Positions 7,261 to 14,724 of a stretch of DNA of 47,305 nucleotides are shown one piece after another. The notes below the pieces were generated by a model. That model saw only the letters and a program-made list of their open reading frames with translations, was not told the DNA's origin and made no database searches. The stretch covers positions 1 to 47,305 of IMG/VR virus record IMGVR_UViG_3300021479_000028; one strand, 5' to 3'. Each line of letters starts with the position of its first letter. Position 1 is the first letter of the stretch. A program made the translations under genes and the position numbers. This DNA comes from a virus.

Positions 7261-7481
7261 TTTACTCTCCAAGCTGGTTGATCATATCTTTCAATCCAAA
7301 ATAACCAATTATGATATCTAATGAGTGGAGGATTAGTAGTACTAACAGTGTTATAAGTAGTAAATTCATCGCCTTCAAAATCACGAATTGGAAAGAGTAG
7401 TTCCCAGTTTGTTGTTCTAACAAGAAGAATTGTAGGTTTAATATCACCATGTTTCATTGCATTTAGAGTGTATACAACCAT
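7257..7481 (-). CDS. Hypothetical protein, 74 aa
   Basis: The ATG at 7481 follows a GAGGATAAA site. A second in-frame ATG (residue 9) is possible. The product is rich in aromatic residues (NWLFWIERYDQPAW) and is probably a small beta-sheet domain. It ends in an ATGA overlap with the small membrane protein. No family is recognised. Confidence 0.75.
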   Translation of the reverse strand: MVVYTLNAMKHGDIKPTILLVRTTNWELLFPIRDFEGDEFTTYNTVSTTNPPLIRYHNWLFWIERYDQPAWRVK

Positions 7482-7488
7482 TTTATCC

Positions 7489-7611
7489 TCAAAAGAGAGG
7501 CGACTCAGCCGGAAGCATGTAAGTCTTATTTAAGCTTAGCCATGACAATCCGGCTGAGTCTATCCAGCTTCGCTGGCACATGATGTTGAGTTCTGCCACT
7601 TTCACAGACAT
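7489..7611 (-). CDS. Possible 40-aa micro-ORF overlapping a large inverted repeat
   Basis: An ATG at 7611-7609 opens 40 codons (MSVKVAELNIMCQRSWIDSA...) that stop just upstream of the ribosome site of the next gene. The Shine-Dalgarno match is weak (CAGG, about 9 bases away). The frame spans an 11-bp perfect inverted repeat, so this stretch may be a structured RNA instead of a gene. I keep it as a weak call. Confidence 0.3.
   Translation of the reverse strand: MSVKVAELNIMCQRSWIDSAGLSWLSLNKTYMLPAESPLF
7502..7560. repeat. 11-bp perfect inverted repeat in an intergenic segment
   Basis: GACTCAGCCGG at 7502-7512 is the exact reverse complement of CCGGCTGAGTC at 7550-7560, with a 37-base loop. 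A second small hairpin (CCAGC-TTC-GCTGG) lies next to it at 7564-7576. There is no U-tract, so this is not a standard terminator. It could be an mRNA-processing or stability element within the early operon, or an operator. Confidence 0.6.
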
Positions 7612-7642
7612 ACAACGGCCTGCTTTGCTGGAATCTTTGTTG

Positions 7643-7894
7643 TTAATCTTCAAAATGAACTAATCCTTTTATAACTTGTTCTTGCATCTTACAGAGAGTG
7701 AGAGGATCAGCTTCAAATATCTTTTGACATAAAAATAGAAGCGACGATAGACGATTTACTTCATTGAAGTTAACATCTTGCAAGATGAATTCTATTAATT
7801 CTTTTAATGGATTACTTGATTCTGAATTGTTGTATAAGCTACGAAGAACTCCAATATGTAAATCCCCATGAGATACACCTTTGTGATATATCAT
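7643..7894 (-). CDS. Hypothetical helical protein, 83 aa
   Basis: The product (MIYHKGVSHGDLHIGVLRSL...) is predicted to be all-helical, with Leu-rich stretches (LSSLLFLCQKIFEADPLTLC). No catalytic motif or domain is recognised. It begins three bases after the second HNH gene ends. It is followed by the longest non-coding gap of the early operon apart from the control region. Confidence 0.75.
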   Translation of the reverse strand: MIYHKGVSHGDLHIGVLRSLYNNSESSNPLKELIEFILQDVNFNEVNRLSSLLFLCQKIFEADPLTLCKMQEQVIKGLVHFED

Positions 7895-7897
7895 TGT

Positions 7898-8350
7898 TCA
7901 CCATCTCTTATTTTTCTTTTTATTGTCGTTAGCACAATTACGACAATATCGCTCAAAGAGTTCTTTACCATATCTTCTTCGTCTCTTTCTACTATACGGC
8001 CCACCACACTTAGGACAGACATCTTTGCTTGCATTAAAATGAGTGCCGTGTATTACTGAATCCTTTTGATTTTCTGATGATGTTCCAGGTTGTAGATGTT
8101 CTGGATTAAAGCATGCTTTACTACATCCTTTACTATGTCTTGTATCTATTTTTGGGTCCCAATAATCTACATTGTGATATATACACATTGATAATCTATG
8201 TAAATTATAAGTCTGATAATTTATTACAATGCTAACATATCCATCTGGATGAGGTTTATATCCTGCAGGAATCCAGCAGCCATTTTCATTCAGAGTTTTT
8301 GGGAAATTATTAATCCATTCCCTTGTGAATCTAAACATCCAATTTTTCAT
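7898..8350 (-). CDS. HNH endonuclease with C-terminal zinc ribbon (copy 2)
   Basis: The 150-aa paralogue of the HNH protein at 880-1386 has GCWIPAGYKPHPDGY, LHRLSMCIYHNVDY, DTRHSKGCSKACFNPEHL and GTSSEN. A CPKC...CRNC zinc ribbon and a very basic tail (DNKKKNKRW) follow. It lies directly downstream of the Cas4-like nuclease gene and starts in an ATGA overlap with it. The role is probably that of a free-standing homing-type or recombination endonuclease. All HNH core residues look intact. Confidence 0.9.
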   Translation of the reverse strand: MKNWMFRFTREWINNFPKTLNENGCWIPAGYKPHPDGYVSIVINYQTYNLHRLSMCIYHNVDYWDPKIDTRHSKGCSKACFNPEHLQPGTSSENQKDSVIHGTHFNASKDVCPKCGGPYSRKRRRRYGKELFERYCRNCANDNKKKNKRW

Positions 8351-9267
8351 TGATTATCCGTTAGCTGACGTGTTACATCCCACTCTTCAACTTCAACATA
8401 ATTGTTTTCTAGCTTAAAGTTTTTTGCTTCTTCTCCTGAAGAATCACAGATAGAATAGTATTCACAGAGACGATTGAACTTGTTGCATGAAGTGACTTTT
8501 TCTGGCCAATAGCCTTCAGCTACACAAGTTAGATATTCTTGTAATAGCATTTTAATTAGGTTATCTTTCCAATCTTGGATGTAAATGGGGTCATAAGAGA
8601 GTGGCAGCCTTTTAAATTTCTCACTCGCAGGGATAGGTTTCTTCACGTCTGGGTCTTGCAATCCGATTCTATTCACTATCAGATAATTAGACCCAACAGC
8701 TGCGCAGTAATTGATAAACTGATTTGACTTGCGGAGAGTCACACTGTCGCGTGAAAATGTTTTCGTGTCTATCGGCAATCTTGTATATGATGACTGTGAG
8801 CCGATTCCACGTTGGTTGACGAGAAGGTCTATCTTTCCGGAGATTATAATACGAATAGAATCATCTTCAAATAATGTATATGCGAACGGCTGCTCAACTT
8901 CGAGAATTTCCCATGTATTCTCATCTTCACTTCGCCAATAGTCGCATGATTCCTCTATGGCTCTTAGAAGAATATTAATTTCTTCTGGCTCAGAGTTACT
9001 CTTCATCGGGTCTGCTGATATTTCTCTAATCTTCATCAGACAAGCACTCATTCTATCATCATAATGCTTTCCCTCTTTTAGAAGATTATAATAGACTTCG
9101 AGTCCAGAGTGTGCTAATCCACCTTTGTCTAAAGCTTTATTCTTATAGATAATTGGCAATCCTTTATTCTTATTATGTCTAAAGTTGTAGCGAGCTGGAC
9201 ACGTCTCGAAAAGGTCCACCTTTGAAGCATCTAATATAATATTTGCTTTAGTTTTTAGTATTTCCAT
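8347..9267 (-). CDS. Cas4/RecB-like PD-(D/E)XK exonuclease with Fe-S cysteines
   Basis: The start is placed at ATG 9267 because an AGAGGAAGC site precedes it; an earlier ATG would overlap the upstream gene by 23 bases. The 306-aa protein shows the RecB-nuclease pattern: H53 after a GG, D147 in SGKIDLLV, D167-T-K169 (IDTKT) and Q183-x3-Y187. Four cysteines at 23, 261, 268 and 274 match the Fe-S staple of Cas4/AddB-type nucleases. It probably acts as an exonuclease in recombination or DNA processing beside the Sak4-like ATPase. HNH genes flank it on both sides. Confidence 0.88.
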   Translation of the reverse strand: MEILKTKANIILDASKVDLFETCPARYNFRHNKNKGLPIIYKNKALDKGGLAHSGLEVYYNLLKEGKHYDDRMSACLMKIREISADPMKSNSEPEEINILLRAIEESCDYWRSEDENTWEILEVEQPFAYTLFEDDSIRIIISGKIDLLVNQRGIGSQSSYTRLPIDTKTFSRDSVTLRKSNQFINYCAAVGSNYLIVNRIGLQDPDVKKPIPASEKFKRLPLSYDPIYIQDWKDNLIKMLLQEYLTCVAEGYWPEKVTSCNKFNRLCEYYSICDSSGEEAKNFKLENNYVEVEEWDVTRQLTDNQ

Positions 9268-9268
9268 G

Positions 9269-9727
9269 TCAATGCTTCCTCTTTCTATCATATTCTGCTC
9301 TGCAACTTATACAGCGTCTTTCTATTTTTCCTCTATTTATTCCAGTTTTAATTATTCTAGTTATATATGGTCCATTACATTTTGGACATACTTTCTTATT
9401 TGCGTTATGATGATCTCCATGTAGAACTATATCTTTCATATTATCTGAGCGGGTTCCATACTGTAGATGCTCTATATAAATACACCTTGTACTACAATCT
9501 TTACTATGTCTAGTGTCCCACCATTTGTCATAATAGTTAAGATTGTGATGAATAGATACTACTAGACGACTTAGTTTAAAGCCTACTCCTTCTATTGTTA
9601 TTTGAGAATATCCATAGCTATCTGGTTTACTAATTGGAATATGACATCCATTACTATTTATAGTTTTTGGTATACGACTAATCCATTCCTTATTTAACTC
9701 TGAGAGTTTATAATGAAAACCTCCCAT
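9269..9727 (-). CDS. HNH endonuclease with C-terminal zinc ribbon (copy 3)
   Basis: The 152-aa third paralogue has GCHIPISKPDSYGY, DTRHSKDCSTRCIYIEHL, GTRSDN and a CPKC...CISC zinc ribbon. The usual CFNPEHL of the HNH core is CIYIEHL here, so the central Asn of the motif is changed. Activity may therefore be altered or lost. It starts in a TAATG overlap with the preceding gene, and the next gene's ribosome site lies within its last codons. Confidence 0.88.
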   Translation of the reverse strand: MGGFHYKLSELNKEWISRIPKTINSNGCHIPISKPDSYGYSQITIEGVGFKLSRLVVSIHHNLNYYDKWWDTRHSKDCSTRCIYIEHLQYGTRSDNMKDIVLHGDHHNANKKVCPKCNGPYITRIIKTGINRGKIERRCISCRAEYDRKRKH

Positions 9728-10002
9728 TATCTTTTCCTTAGTTGATTCACATTACTGTAAACCACGAAGCTCCTAGCCGCAATCATCCCAATTCCTAGTA
9801 TCTTAGCGGCTCTTGGATGCGTTTTATTCAGTTTCATCAAGCCTCTAGTTGATAGGATTCCCTCACCTGCAACAACAGAATCGATTATATATGCGTTCTG
9901 AGTTGGAATTAATACTTCTCGTCCACCATGCTTTAATGCATAAGATGTTGTTGCTGCGTCAGAGCCGTAAGATAGCCAGATTCCGAATAATAGAATTTTC
10001 AT
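9727..10002 (-). CDS. Small membrane-associated protein, 91 aa
   Basis: A hydrophobic N-terminus (MKILLFGIWLSYGSDAATT) and a second apolar segment (AAKILGIGMIAARSFVVYS, residues about 65-83) suggest two membrane or buried helices. Between them lies a GGREVLIPTQNAY segment reminiscent of DUF5658-like membrane proteins. The similarity is only impressionistic. It starts in an ATGA overlap with the zinc-binding gene upstream. Confidence 0.7.
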   Translation of the reverse strand: MKILLFGIWLSYGSDAATTSYALKHGGREVLIPTQNAYIIDSVVAGEGILSTRGLMKLNKTHPRAAKILGIGMIAARSFVVYSNVNQLRKR

Positions 10003-10226
10003 AATTGACTCTCATAATCACAATGAATACAGTATGCACACTCTTCACAGATTATTCTACTGTCTCTATCATCATCTCTCAAGATTGTAGTTCCATCCTC
10101 TAAACTTTCTTCACAAATATTACATATTTCATTCATATAGATATTAGCTAGTCTAGCTGGATTATCATCTCCACCTAGCATATGACCTTTTGCTTTACTC
10201 TTGCTAAAAGAAATTCGTTTAATCAT
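9999..10226 (-). CDS. Small zinc-binding protein, 75 aa
   Basis: A strong AAGGAG site precedes ATG 10226. The basic N-terminus (MIKRISFSKSKAKG) is followed by CNIC near residues 35-38 and CEECAYCIHC near 60-69, giving at least five or six cysteines for one or two zinc sites. It overlaps the 210-aa gene by eight bases. It may be a nucleic-acid adaptor. The function is unknown. Confidence 0.75.
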   Translation of the reverse strand: MIKRISFSKSKAKGHMLGGDDNPARLANIYMNEICNICEESLEDGTTILRDDDRDSRIICEECAYCIHCDYESQL

Positions 10227-10851
10227 TCCTCTCCTTAATAGCTTCTATAATCTGTTGAAGTTCACTAGCCGTGTCGTATCTAATGTAACCCAATGAATAC
10301 TTCGTGTTATCTTCTGGATTGACGTAATGAGCTACTCTGTAGATGTTTAGTCTGTAGAGATACGTATCTCTTTCTACAAGAATTGAGTTGCTCAATAGCA
10401 CTGGCTGTGCCTTCTCTGTAATCTTGAATACCTTGTCTACTGACTGAGTTAACCTGGCACTTGCACTTGCGTCTAAAGGCTCTTTACTCGCATTGTCTAT
10501 CAGTTGAATATTTCCATTTTCAACTTTGATAGCTACAATATGTCTTGGAACTAGGATCAAGTAATTACCATCTTTTGATGATAATGAACTCAGTACTCCA
10601 TAAAGTGTTCTAGCCGGAACGCTCTGTTCTTCGATATCAAAGCGAAGCTTTTTGAATGCCTTGATAATATCTGGGACGTTAACGGCTCTAATCTCCTGCT
10701 TCCCGTTAATTGAAGTGATAACAGCAGCACACTCGTCCGTGCTTACTGCTGGAACACAAAACTTGTTAATACCAAAGTTTATAGGCTTTAATTCAGTCAT
10801 CATTTTACTCCAATCATGGTCACTAGGATAATAGTATTCATTGAATGACAT
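10219..10851 (-). CDS. Hypothetical phage protein, 210 aa
   Basis: The start is ATG 10851, in a TGATG overlap with the upstream stop; an in-frame TTG three bases earlier is also possible. The protein is a mixed alpha/beta chain with long hydrophobic strands (GNYLILVPRHIVAIKV). There is no recognised motif. Its N-terminus is Tyr-rich (MSFNEYYYPSDHDW). It may belong to the replication set by position. Confidence 0.8.
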   Translation of the reverse strand: MSFNEYYYPSDHDWSKMMTELKPINFGINKFCVPAVSTDECAAVITSINGKQEIRAVNVPDIIKAFKKLRFDIEEQSVPARTLYGVLSSLSSKDGNYLILVPRHIVAIKVENGNIQLIDNASKEPLDASASARLTQSVDKVFKITEKAQPVLLSNSILVERDTYLYRLNIYRVAHYVNPEDNTKYSLGYIRYDTASELQQIIEAIKERND

Positions 10852-11072
10852 CAATACTCTTCGATTGTTGTTATCTCACCATCATCTTGTTTCTTTAGAA
10901 ATATAAAAGAAGCTCCGCTAGCAGCATTTAGTACTTCAGTTACTAGCTCTTGAATCTGTTTCATACTTCCAGCGATTTTGTATACGATTATATCAGATTC
11001 TCTTCCAGTGTCAAATGCTGAATCTGGACCGATACGAACAGCATCACTGTCGTAGTCAATTACTATTGTCAC
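10851..11072 (-). CDS. Hypothetical protein, 73 aa, GTG start
   Basis: The GTG start at 11072-11070 overlaps the upstream stop as GTGA. The product starts with a beta strand rich in Asp (MTIVIDYDSDAVRIG) and continues as an alpha/beta mini-domain. No family is recognised. The GTGA coupling resembles the ATGA overlaps used throughout this operon. Confidence 0.75.
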   Translation of the reverse strand: MTIVIDYDSDAVRIGPDSAFDTGRESDIIVYKIAGSMKQIQELVTEVLNAASGASFIFLKKQDDGEITTIEEY

Positions 11073-11221
11073 AGTTTATCCTCTACTTCTATCTCTTCTA
11101 TGTCTATGGTGACAGGATTGTGAATCTTTTCTTTCATCATCTTCTCGAAATACTCTTTAACAAACTCTTCTGTTACGTGCTCTGCTACTGCGAATTGGAG
11201 TGTTACTTTAAATTCTCTCAT
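11069..11221 (-). CDS. Small acidic protein, 50 aa
   Basis: A 50-codon frame starts at ATG 11221-11219, preceded by GGGGAAAGAAGA, and ends in a GTGA overlap with the next gene. The product (MREFKVTLQFAVAEHVTEEF...) has one strand, one helix and an acidic tail (IDIEEIEVEDKL). It overlaps the zinc-finger gene upstream by four bases (ATGA). The function is unknown. Confidence 0.72.
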   Translation of the reverse strand: MREFKVTLQFAVAEHVTEEFVKEYFEKMMKEKIHNPVTIDIEEIEVEDKL

Positions 11222-11403
11222 TCTTCTTTCCCCTCTAAATTCTGTCTTAGCTCTCCATTATCATCATATCTCCAATATGGAAGTTGACCATAATTAATCC
11301 ACATCTTAAATCTATCTGGATGTTTAGCTCTAATGTGGTCTTTAACTCCACTATAAGCACATTCTTTCTTGCAAAATGGACAAATAGGAGCGGTTCCACC
11401 CAT
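11218..11403 (-). CDS. C2H2-type zinc-finger protein, 61 aa
   Basis: The start is ATG 11403, which overlaps the SNF2 stop as TGATG and has a GGAGG site. Residues about 8-29 read CPFCKKECAYSGVKDHIRAKH, a good C2H2 finger with two cysteines and two histidines in spacing close to the classical form. The remainder is aromatic (WINYGQLPYWRYDD). It is probably a DNA- or RNA-binding accessory protein coupled to the SNF2 ATPase. Confidence 0.82.
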   Translation of the reverse strand: MGGTAPICPFCKKECAYSGVKDHIRAKHPDRFKMWINYGQLPYWRYDDNGELRQNLEGKEE

Positions 11404-12992
11404 CACAACCTCCAGGCATTCATTCCCCGTGTGACCAATATCTCCGCTAACTCTTTCATTAAACTCGCTTGATTCCATATCACTTCTTGATTATCCATTG
11501 TTGCCGCAATCCTAGCTCTCTTAATTTCTACTAATTCAGTAAAGAAATCATCTATCGTTCCGGCCGCAATCATGTATGTAATGCTCACATTATTCTGTTG
11601 CCCGAAACGGTGAAACCTATCTTCTGCTTGTTCTTCTCTTGTTGGCGTCCACTGTCTTTCAAGTATTACTGCATCAGAACAGAATTGCAAGTTAATGCCT
11701 TCAGTGAAGATGCAAAGCATCAGCCTATTCTCTGGCAATTTAAACTTGTCTATTACTTTCTGACGTTCATCGCCAGAGAGTCCAGCGTGTAATACACAGA
11801 CTTTTGGAAAGCCACCATCTTTCATCCACTCATTAAGCTTTACTTCTAACATCCCCATTACATCCTGATGGTGAGTAAAAATTACGAGTTTGCGGTCTGT
11901 TGATAAGAGAAACTCAGTAGCGAAGTCTACACATTCTACAACTTTGCTTCGTCCAGTAATGTGACGAAGCTTAGACATGATAGCAATCTTTGGGTCATTC
12001 GGCCCGAAATCGCTTTCTTCGTAGAATGACTGTTCTAACTCTTTCATTCCTTGCGCGTATTCCTTGCTTAGATTCTTATTTAGTTCTACATGATGGAACT
12101 TCCGCTCTTTAGCTGGCAAGTCTTTCAACACTTCGGCTTTAGTTCGTCTGATAATCAAATCCTTCGTATCTTCGTGAAACTTGTCTTTGTCTTTCAATCC
12201 GCCGTATTTAGCTGCCCAACCATCACTGTAACTATCAACATAGTTATCAATGTATTTCTGGAAATGAGTGAAACGCTTTGGGTCTACTAGATTTAGAACG
12301 GTGAAATACTCAGCCGCATTGTTACTAATAGGTGTCCCGCTCATCGGAAGAATGTGTTCAATTTCTTGATTCCGCACAAGCTTCTGGACCGCTTTAGCGC
12401 GGTCAGAAAGATGATTCTTGATTTTCTGGCATTCGTCGATTATTAGCGTTTTAATACTGTTAGGAGGCAAATACTCAAACAAGTCATCTTTCTTTAGAAT
12501 GTCATACGTTACAACGTAAATCTGAAAGCCTGGCATTGCTCTTTCTTTGCCACTGGATATTACTTGTGTGAGAAATGTCTTATCATATGCACCATTAATA
12601 GCACAGATACGATGTATTTCTCGCATCCATTGCAGTTTCACTGTTGCGGGACATACTATCACACACGGCAACAGCTTCGCTGGATGCAATCGTAAGAGTG
12701 CGGCTGATTCAATCGTTTTACCTAAACCTTGTTCATCTGCAATGATGCAACGAATGTTAGAATCCTCAGCAAATCGAATAGCTTCAATCTGATATGGTCG
12801 CGGCTTACCGCCGTCAGAGAATACGATAGATTCATATGCTGCGTCAGTCGTTTTCTTGACAATTTCCTGCTTAATGACGTGTCCGCAAGCAAGCTTGATT
12901 CTTAATTGTCCACCGAATTTAAAGCGAGAAGCTTCTACTGCTATCTTGCCGCATTCGGGGCATTCTTGACGTAGTATCTGTGTTAGTGCCAT
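11403..12992 (-). CDS. SNF2-family DNA-dependent ATPase
   Basis: The 529-aa protein has an N-terminal zinc-ribbon-like segment (C11-x2-C14, C36). A SNF2 helicase core follows: DEQGLGKT (motif I, 86-93), IIDECQK (motif II, about 184-190, with DECQ instead of DEAH), MSGTPISNN (motif III), KLVIFTHHQ (IV), EGINLQFCSDAV (V) and a QAEDRFHRFGQ motif VI. Such enzymes translocate on duplex DNA and remodel or displace bound proteins. In phage operons they accompany replication and recombination genes. Nothing looks truncated. Confidence 0.93.
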   Translation of the reverse strand: MALTQILRQECPECGKIAVEASRFKFGGQLRIKLACGHVIKQEIVKKTTDAAYESIVFSDGGKPRPYQIEAIRFAEDSNIRCIIADEQGLGKTIESAALLRLHPAKLLPCVIVCPATVKLQWMREIHRICAINGAYDKTFLTQVISSGKERAMPGFQIYVVTYDILKKDDLFEYLPPNSIKTLIIDECQKIKNHLSDRAKAVQKLVRNQEIEHILPMSGTPISNNAAEYFTVLNLVDPKRFTHFQKYIDNYVDSYSDGWAAKYGGLKDKDKFHEDTKDLIIRRTKAEVLKDLPAKERKFHHVELNKNLSKEYAQGMKELEQSFYEESDFGPNDPKIAIMSKLRHITGRSKVVECVDFATEFLLSTDRKLVIFTHHQDVMGMLEVKLNEWMKDGGFPKVCVLHAGLSGDERQKVIDKFKLPENRLMLCIFTEGINLQFCSDAVILERQWTPTREEQAEDRFHRFGQQNNVSITYMIAAGTIDDFFTELVEIKRARIAATMDNQEVIWNQASLMKELAEILVTRGMNAWRL

Positions 12993-12993
12993 G

Positions 12994-13212
12994 TTAGAAT
13001 CCTACCATCTTAGCGGCAAGAATTTTATCAATCCATCTATACATTCTAATATCAGCCTGAACTGGATTAGGCTCACACCATCTGTTAACAAACTCTACAT
13101 ATGACGGTAACAAAGTCTGTGGATTGTATGCTTCTAGCCAATTGCGTAATTCTCTATCCATTCTTTCTTTCATTGTTGGAGTTCCAATATACTGTATATC
13201 AGATAGTTTCAT
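12994..13212 (-). CDS. Small hypothetical protein, 72 aa
   Basis: The start is ATG 13212, which follows the upstream stop by one base and has an AGAGAA site; an earlier ATG would overlap. The product (MKLSDIQYIGTPTMKERMDREL...) is helical, with many Trp/Tyr residues (NWLEAYN, FVNRWCEP, RMYRWIDK). No domain is recognised. It lies one base upstream of the SNF2 gene. Confidence 0.75.
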   Translation of the reverse strand: MKLSDIQYIGTPTMKERMDRELRNWLEAYNPQTLLPSYVEFVNRWCEPNPVQADIRMYRWIDKILAAKMVGF

Positions 13213-13213
13213 A

Positions 13214-14020
13214 TTATTTATTCTCTTTCTTTGCAAAAGGATTCTTATACATTGGTTTCTTCGGCATTTCTGGTTTCACTTCTGGCACAGTCGCTTGCGG
13301 CTCTGGTGTTTTTACAATGAGCTTCGCAACATCACCTGAAAGAATAGCCGCAATAGCTTCATCTTCCCTTGTGACTTTCTTAGCAAATGGATTCGGCTTC
13401 GCTGTATTCTGAACCTTATTCTTTAATACTGTGTCTAAGTTACGAGCGGTTACTGCTTTAGATGCATCCTTTTCAGCATCAGGATTTCCTGAAGCCTGAT
13501 AAAGCTCTCTAATCTGTTTCTCAATCAACTCTTTACGAGAGAGTTTCTTCGTTTTAATGATGTTTATTGCATTGCTTGTCGTTTCGTCTACGTTCTTGTC
13601 ACGTGCAAATCCTGGAGTTTTACCTTCTCTTTTTTCTTTTTTCTCCATTTCATCAAGAATAGAATGCCCGGCATATACAGCAGCTCTACCTTCTGAAGCT
13701 ACCTGAGAGTATTCTTCTATATACTTTAATACTGCTAGTTTATCCATATTCTTTACTAGGATAATCTCTCGATGTTTAGTGAAGAAATCAGCTTGTCGCT
13801 GTTCTGCTGGAGTCATTGGCTTAGCACCGAAATATGCCGCTCTGTCTTTCTGTAATTCATCTTCGTTCATATCAACTCCTGTAAGATGATAGTATCGCAT
13901 AGGTCTAATGTAAAATCTGTCGGGGTTAAAGACTTTAATTTGTTTATCTTCATAACAAAACTCGCACCAAGGATTGTAATTCCCTAATTCTTCGGAACAG
14001 ACTGGACATTGCCACGTCAG
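13214..14020 (-). CDS. Zinc-ribbon/coiled-coil protein with NPFAKK motifs; probable CTG start
   Basis: The frame stays open upstream of the obvious ATG (13870, GGAGTTGAT site) to a CTG at 14020-14018. That CTG overlaps the previous stop as CTGA and follows AGGTGG by six bases. The extra 50 residues encode a zinc ribbon (TWQCPVCSEELG, then PWCEFCYED). The product would be 268 aa, or 218 aa from the internal ATG, and both could be made. The body is helical and basic, with NPFAKK twice (near residues 215 and at the very C-terminus). A related NPFKK occurs in the Sak4-like ATPase. The function is unknown. Confidence 0.7.
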   Translation of the reverse strand: MTWQCPVCSEELGNYNPWCEFCYEDKQIKVFNPDRFYIRPMRYYHLTGVDMNEDELQKDRAAYFGAKPMTPAEQRQADFFTKHREIILVKNMDKLAVLKYIEEYSQVASEGRAAVYAGHSILDEMEKKEKREGKTPGFARDKNVDETTSNAINIIKTKKLSRKELIEKQIRELYQASGNPDAEKDASKAVTARNLDTVLKNKVQNTAKPNPFAKKVTREDEAIAAILSGDVAKLIVKTPEPQATVPEVKPEMPKKPMYKNPFAKKENK

Positions 14021-14205
14021 ATAAGACCACCTGTCTTATTTCTGATATCTTCAATGGTTTCATTTGTCTTTAGAGACAATCCACCTATCACAATTAGACA
14101 TTGTGTATAGGTTCCTTTGTATATGACAACGTGTTCATCATCATATACATAATATCTTGGCTCCATTTCAGTAGATTCTTCTCTGTCGTATGCAATCATG
14201 TTCAT
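14017..14205 (-). CDS. Small hypothetical protein, 62 aa
   Basis: The start is ATG 14205 with an AAGGAG site seven bases upstream. The earlier in-frame ATG would contain that site in its own codons. The product (MNMIAYDREESTEMEPRYYV...) is acidic with beta strands (EHVVIYKG, CLIVIGGLSL). It ends at the CTGA overlap with the next gene. No family is recognised. Confidence 0.72.
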   Translation of the reverse strand: MNMIAYDREESTEMEPRYYVYDDEHVVIYKGTYTQCLIVIGGLSLKTNETIEDIRNKTGGLI

Positions 14206-14232
14206 TTTGTTCTCCTTCATTAGTGCTCAATC

Positions 14233-14258
14233 GATTGCACTAGCCGTCTAATGCAATC
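14233..14258. repeat. 7-bp inverted repeat in a short intergenic gap
   Basis: GATTGCA at 14233-14239 pairs with TGCAATC at 14252-14258 around a 12-base loop, in the 61-base gap between two early genes. It could be an operator or an mRNA hairpin. It has no U-tract. Confidence 0.4.
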
Positions 14259-14266
14259 TCAGAGAA

Positions 14267-14563
14267 CTAAGCGATTTCGTCGTCTGATTTTACTTCGTTT
14301 ACGGCTACGTGCTCAATCTTTCGAGTCATTTGAATTGCTTGAACTAGCTTGAATACAAGTGATGCAGGGATTGTCACTTCATCGTATTCTACTTCATTCG
14401 TTCCAGCCACTGGTGTGGGAACAGAACGTAAAGTGATTTTACCATTCTCCTTAATTGAACATTGAATACCATAATGGTCGAACGTTAGCGGCTGGTGTCT
14501 AAATATTTTCTTTACTTCCTGCCCTTGTTCGTTTCGCAAGTCTGGGTTATTGTGGAAAGTCAT
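14267..14563 (-). CDS. Hypothetical protein, 98 aa
   Basis: The product (MTFHNNPDLRNEQGQEVKKI...) is largely beta-stranded, with a C-terminal helix (SLVFKLVQAIQMTRKIEH) and an acidic tail. No domain is recognised. It overlaps the preceding gene by 17 bases. It is one of the first genes of the leftward operon, so it is likely expressed very early. Confidence 0.78.
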   Translation of the reverse strand: MTFHNNPDLRNEQGQEVKKIFRHQPLTFDHYGIQCSIKENGKITLRSVPTPVAGTNEVEYDEVTIPASLVFKLVQAIQMTRKIEHVAVNEVKSDDEIA

Positions 14564-14723
14564 TTGTTAGTCTCCTTCGTTCAGAAATGTTAATTACTTC
14601 AGGCGTTGATACAGTCCAAGCAATTGCCTCTTTAACTGTAATACTTCTTGACACTCCTTCTAGTTCTACTGCAATCAAGTTAATGACTAATACAGGCCAA
14701 ACTCCTCTAACATCAATATACAT
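14547..14723 (-). CDS. Small hypothetical protein, 58 aa
   Basis: The start is ATG 14723, preceded by AGGAGAG. An earlier in-frame ATG at 14786 lies inside the upstream gene and lacks a site. The product begins MYIDVRGVWPVLVINLIAVE, a hydrophobic beta-rich start, and ends in a basic tail. It is the second gene of the leftward operon. The function is unknown. Confidence 0.7.
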   Translation of the reverse strand: MYIDVRGVWPVLVINLIAVELEGVSRSITVKEAIAWTVSTPEVINISERRRLTNDFPQ

Positions 14724-14724
14724 T

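Noticed and set aside
7262-7450. Hydrophobic minus-strand frame MVILNLQFFLLEQQ...
   Set aside because: It is an alternate frame of the 74-aa gene, which has the ribosome site and the ATGA coupling.
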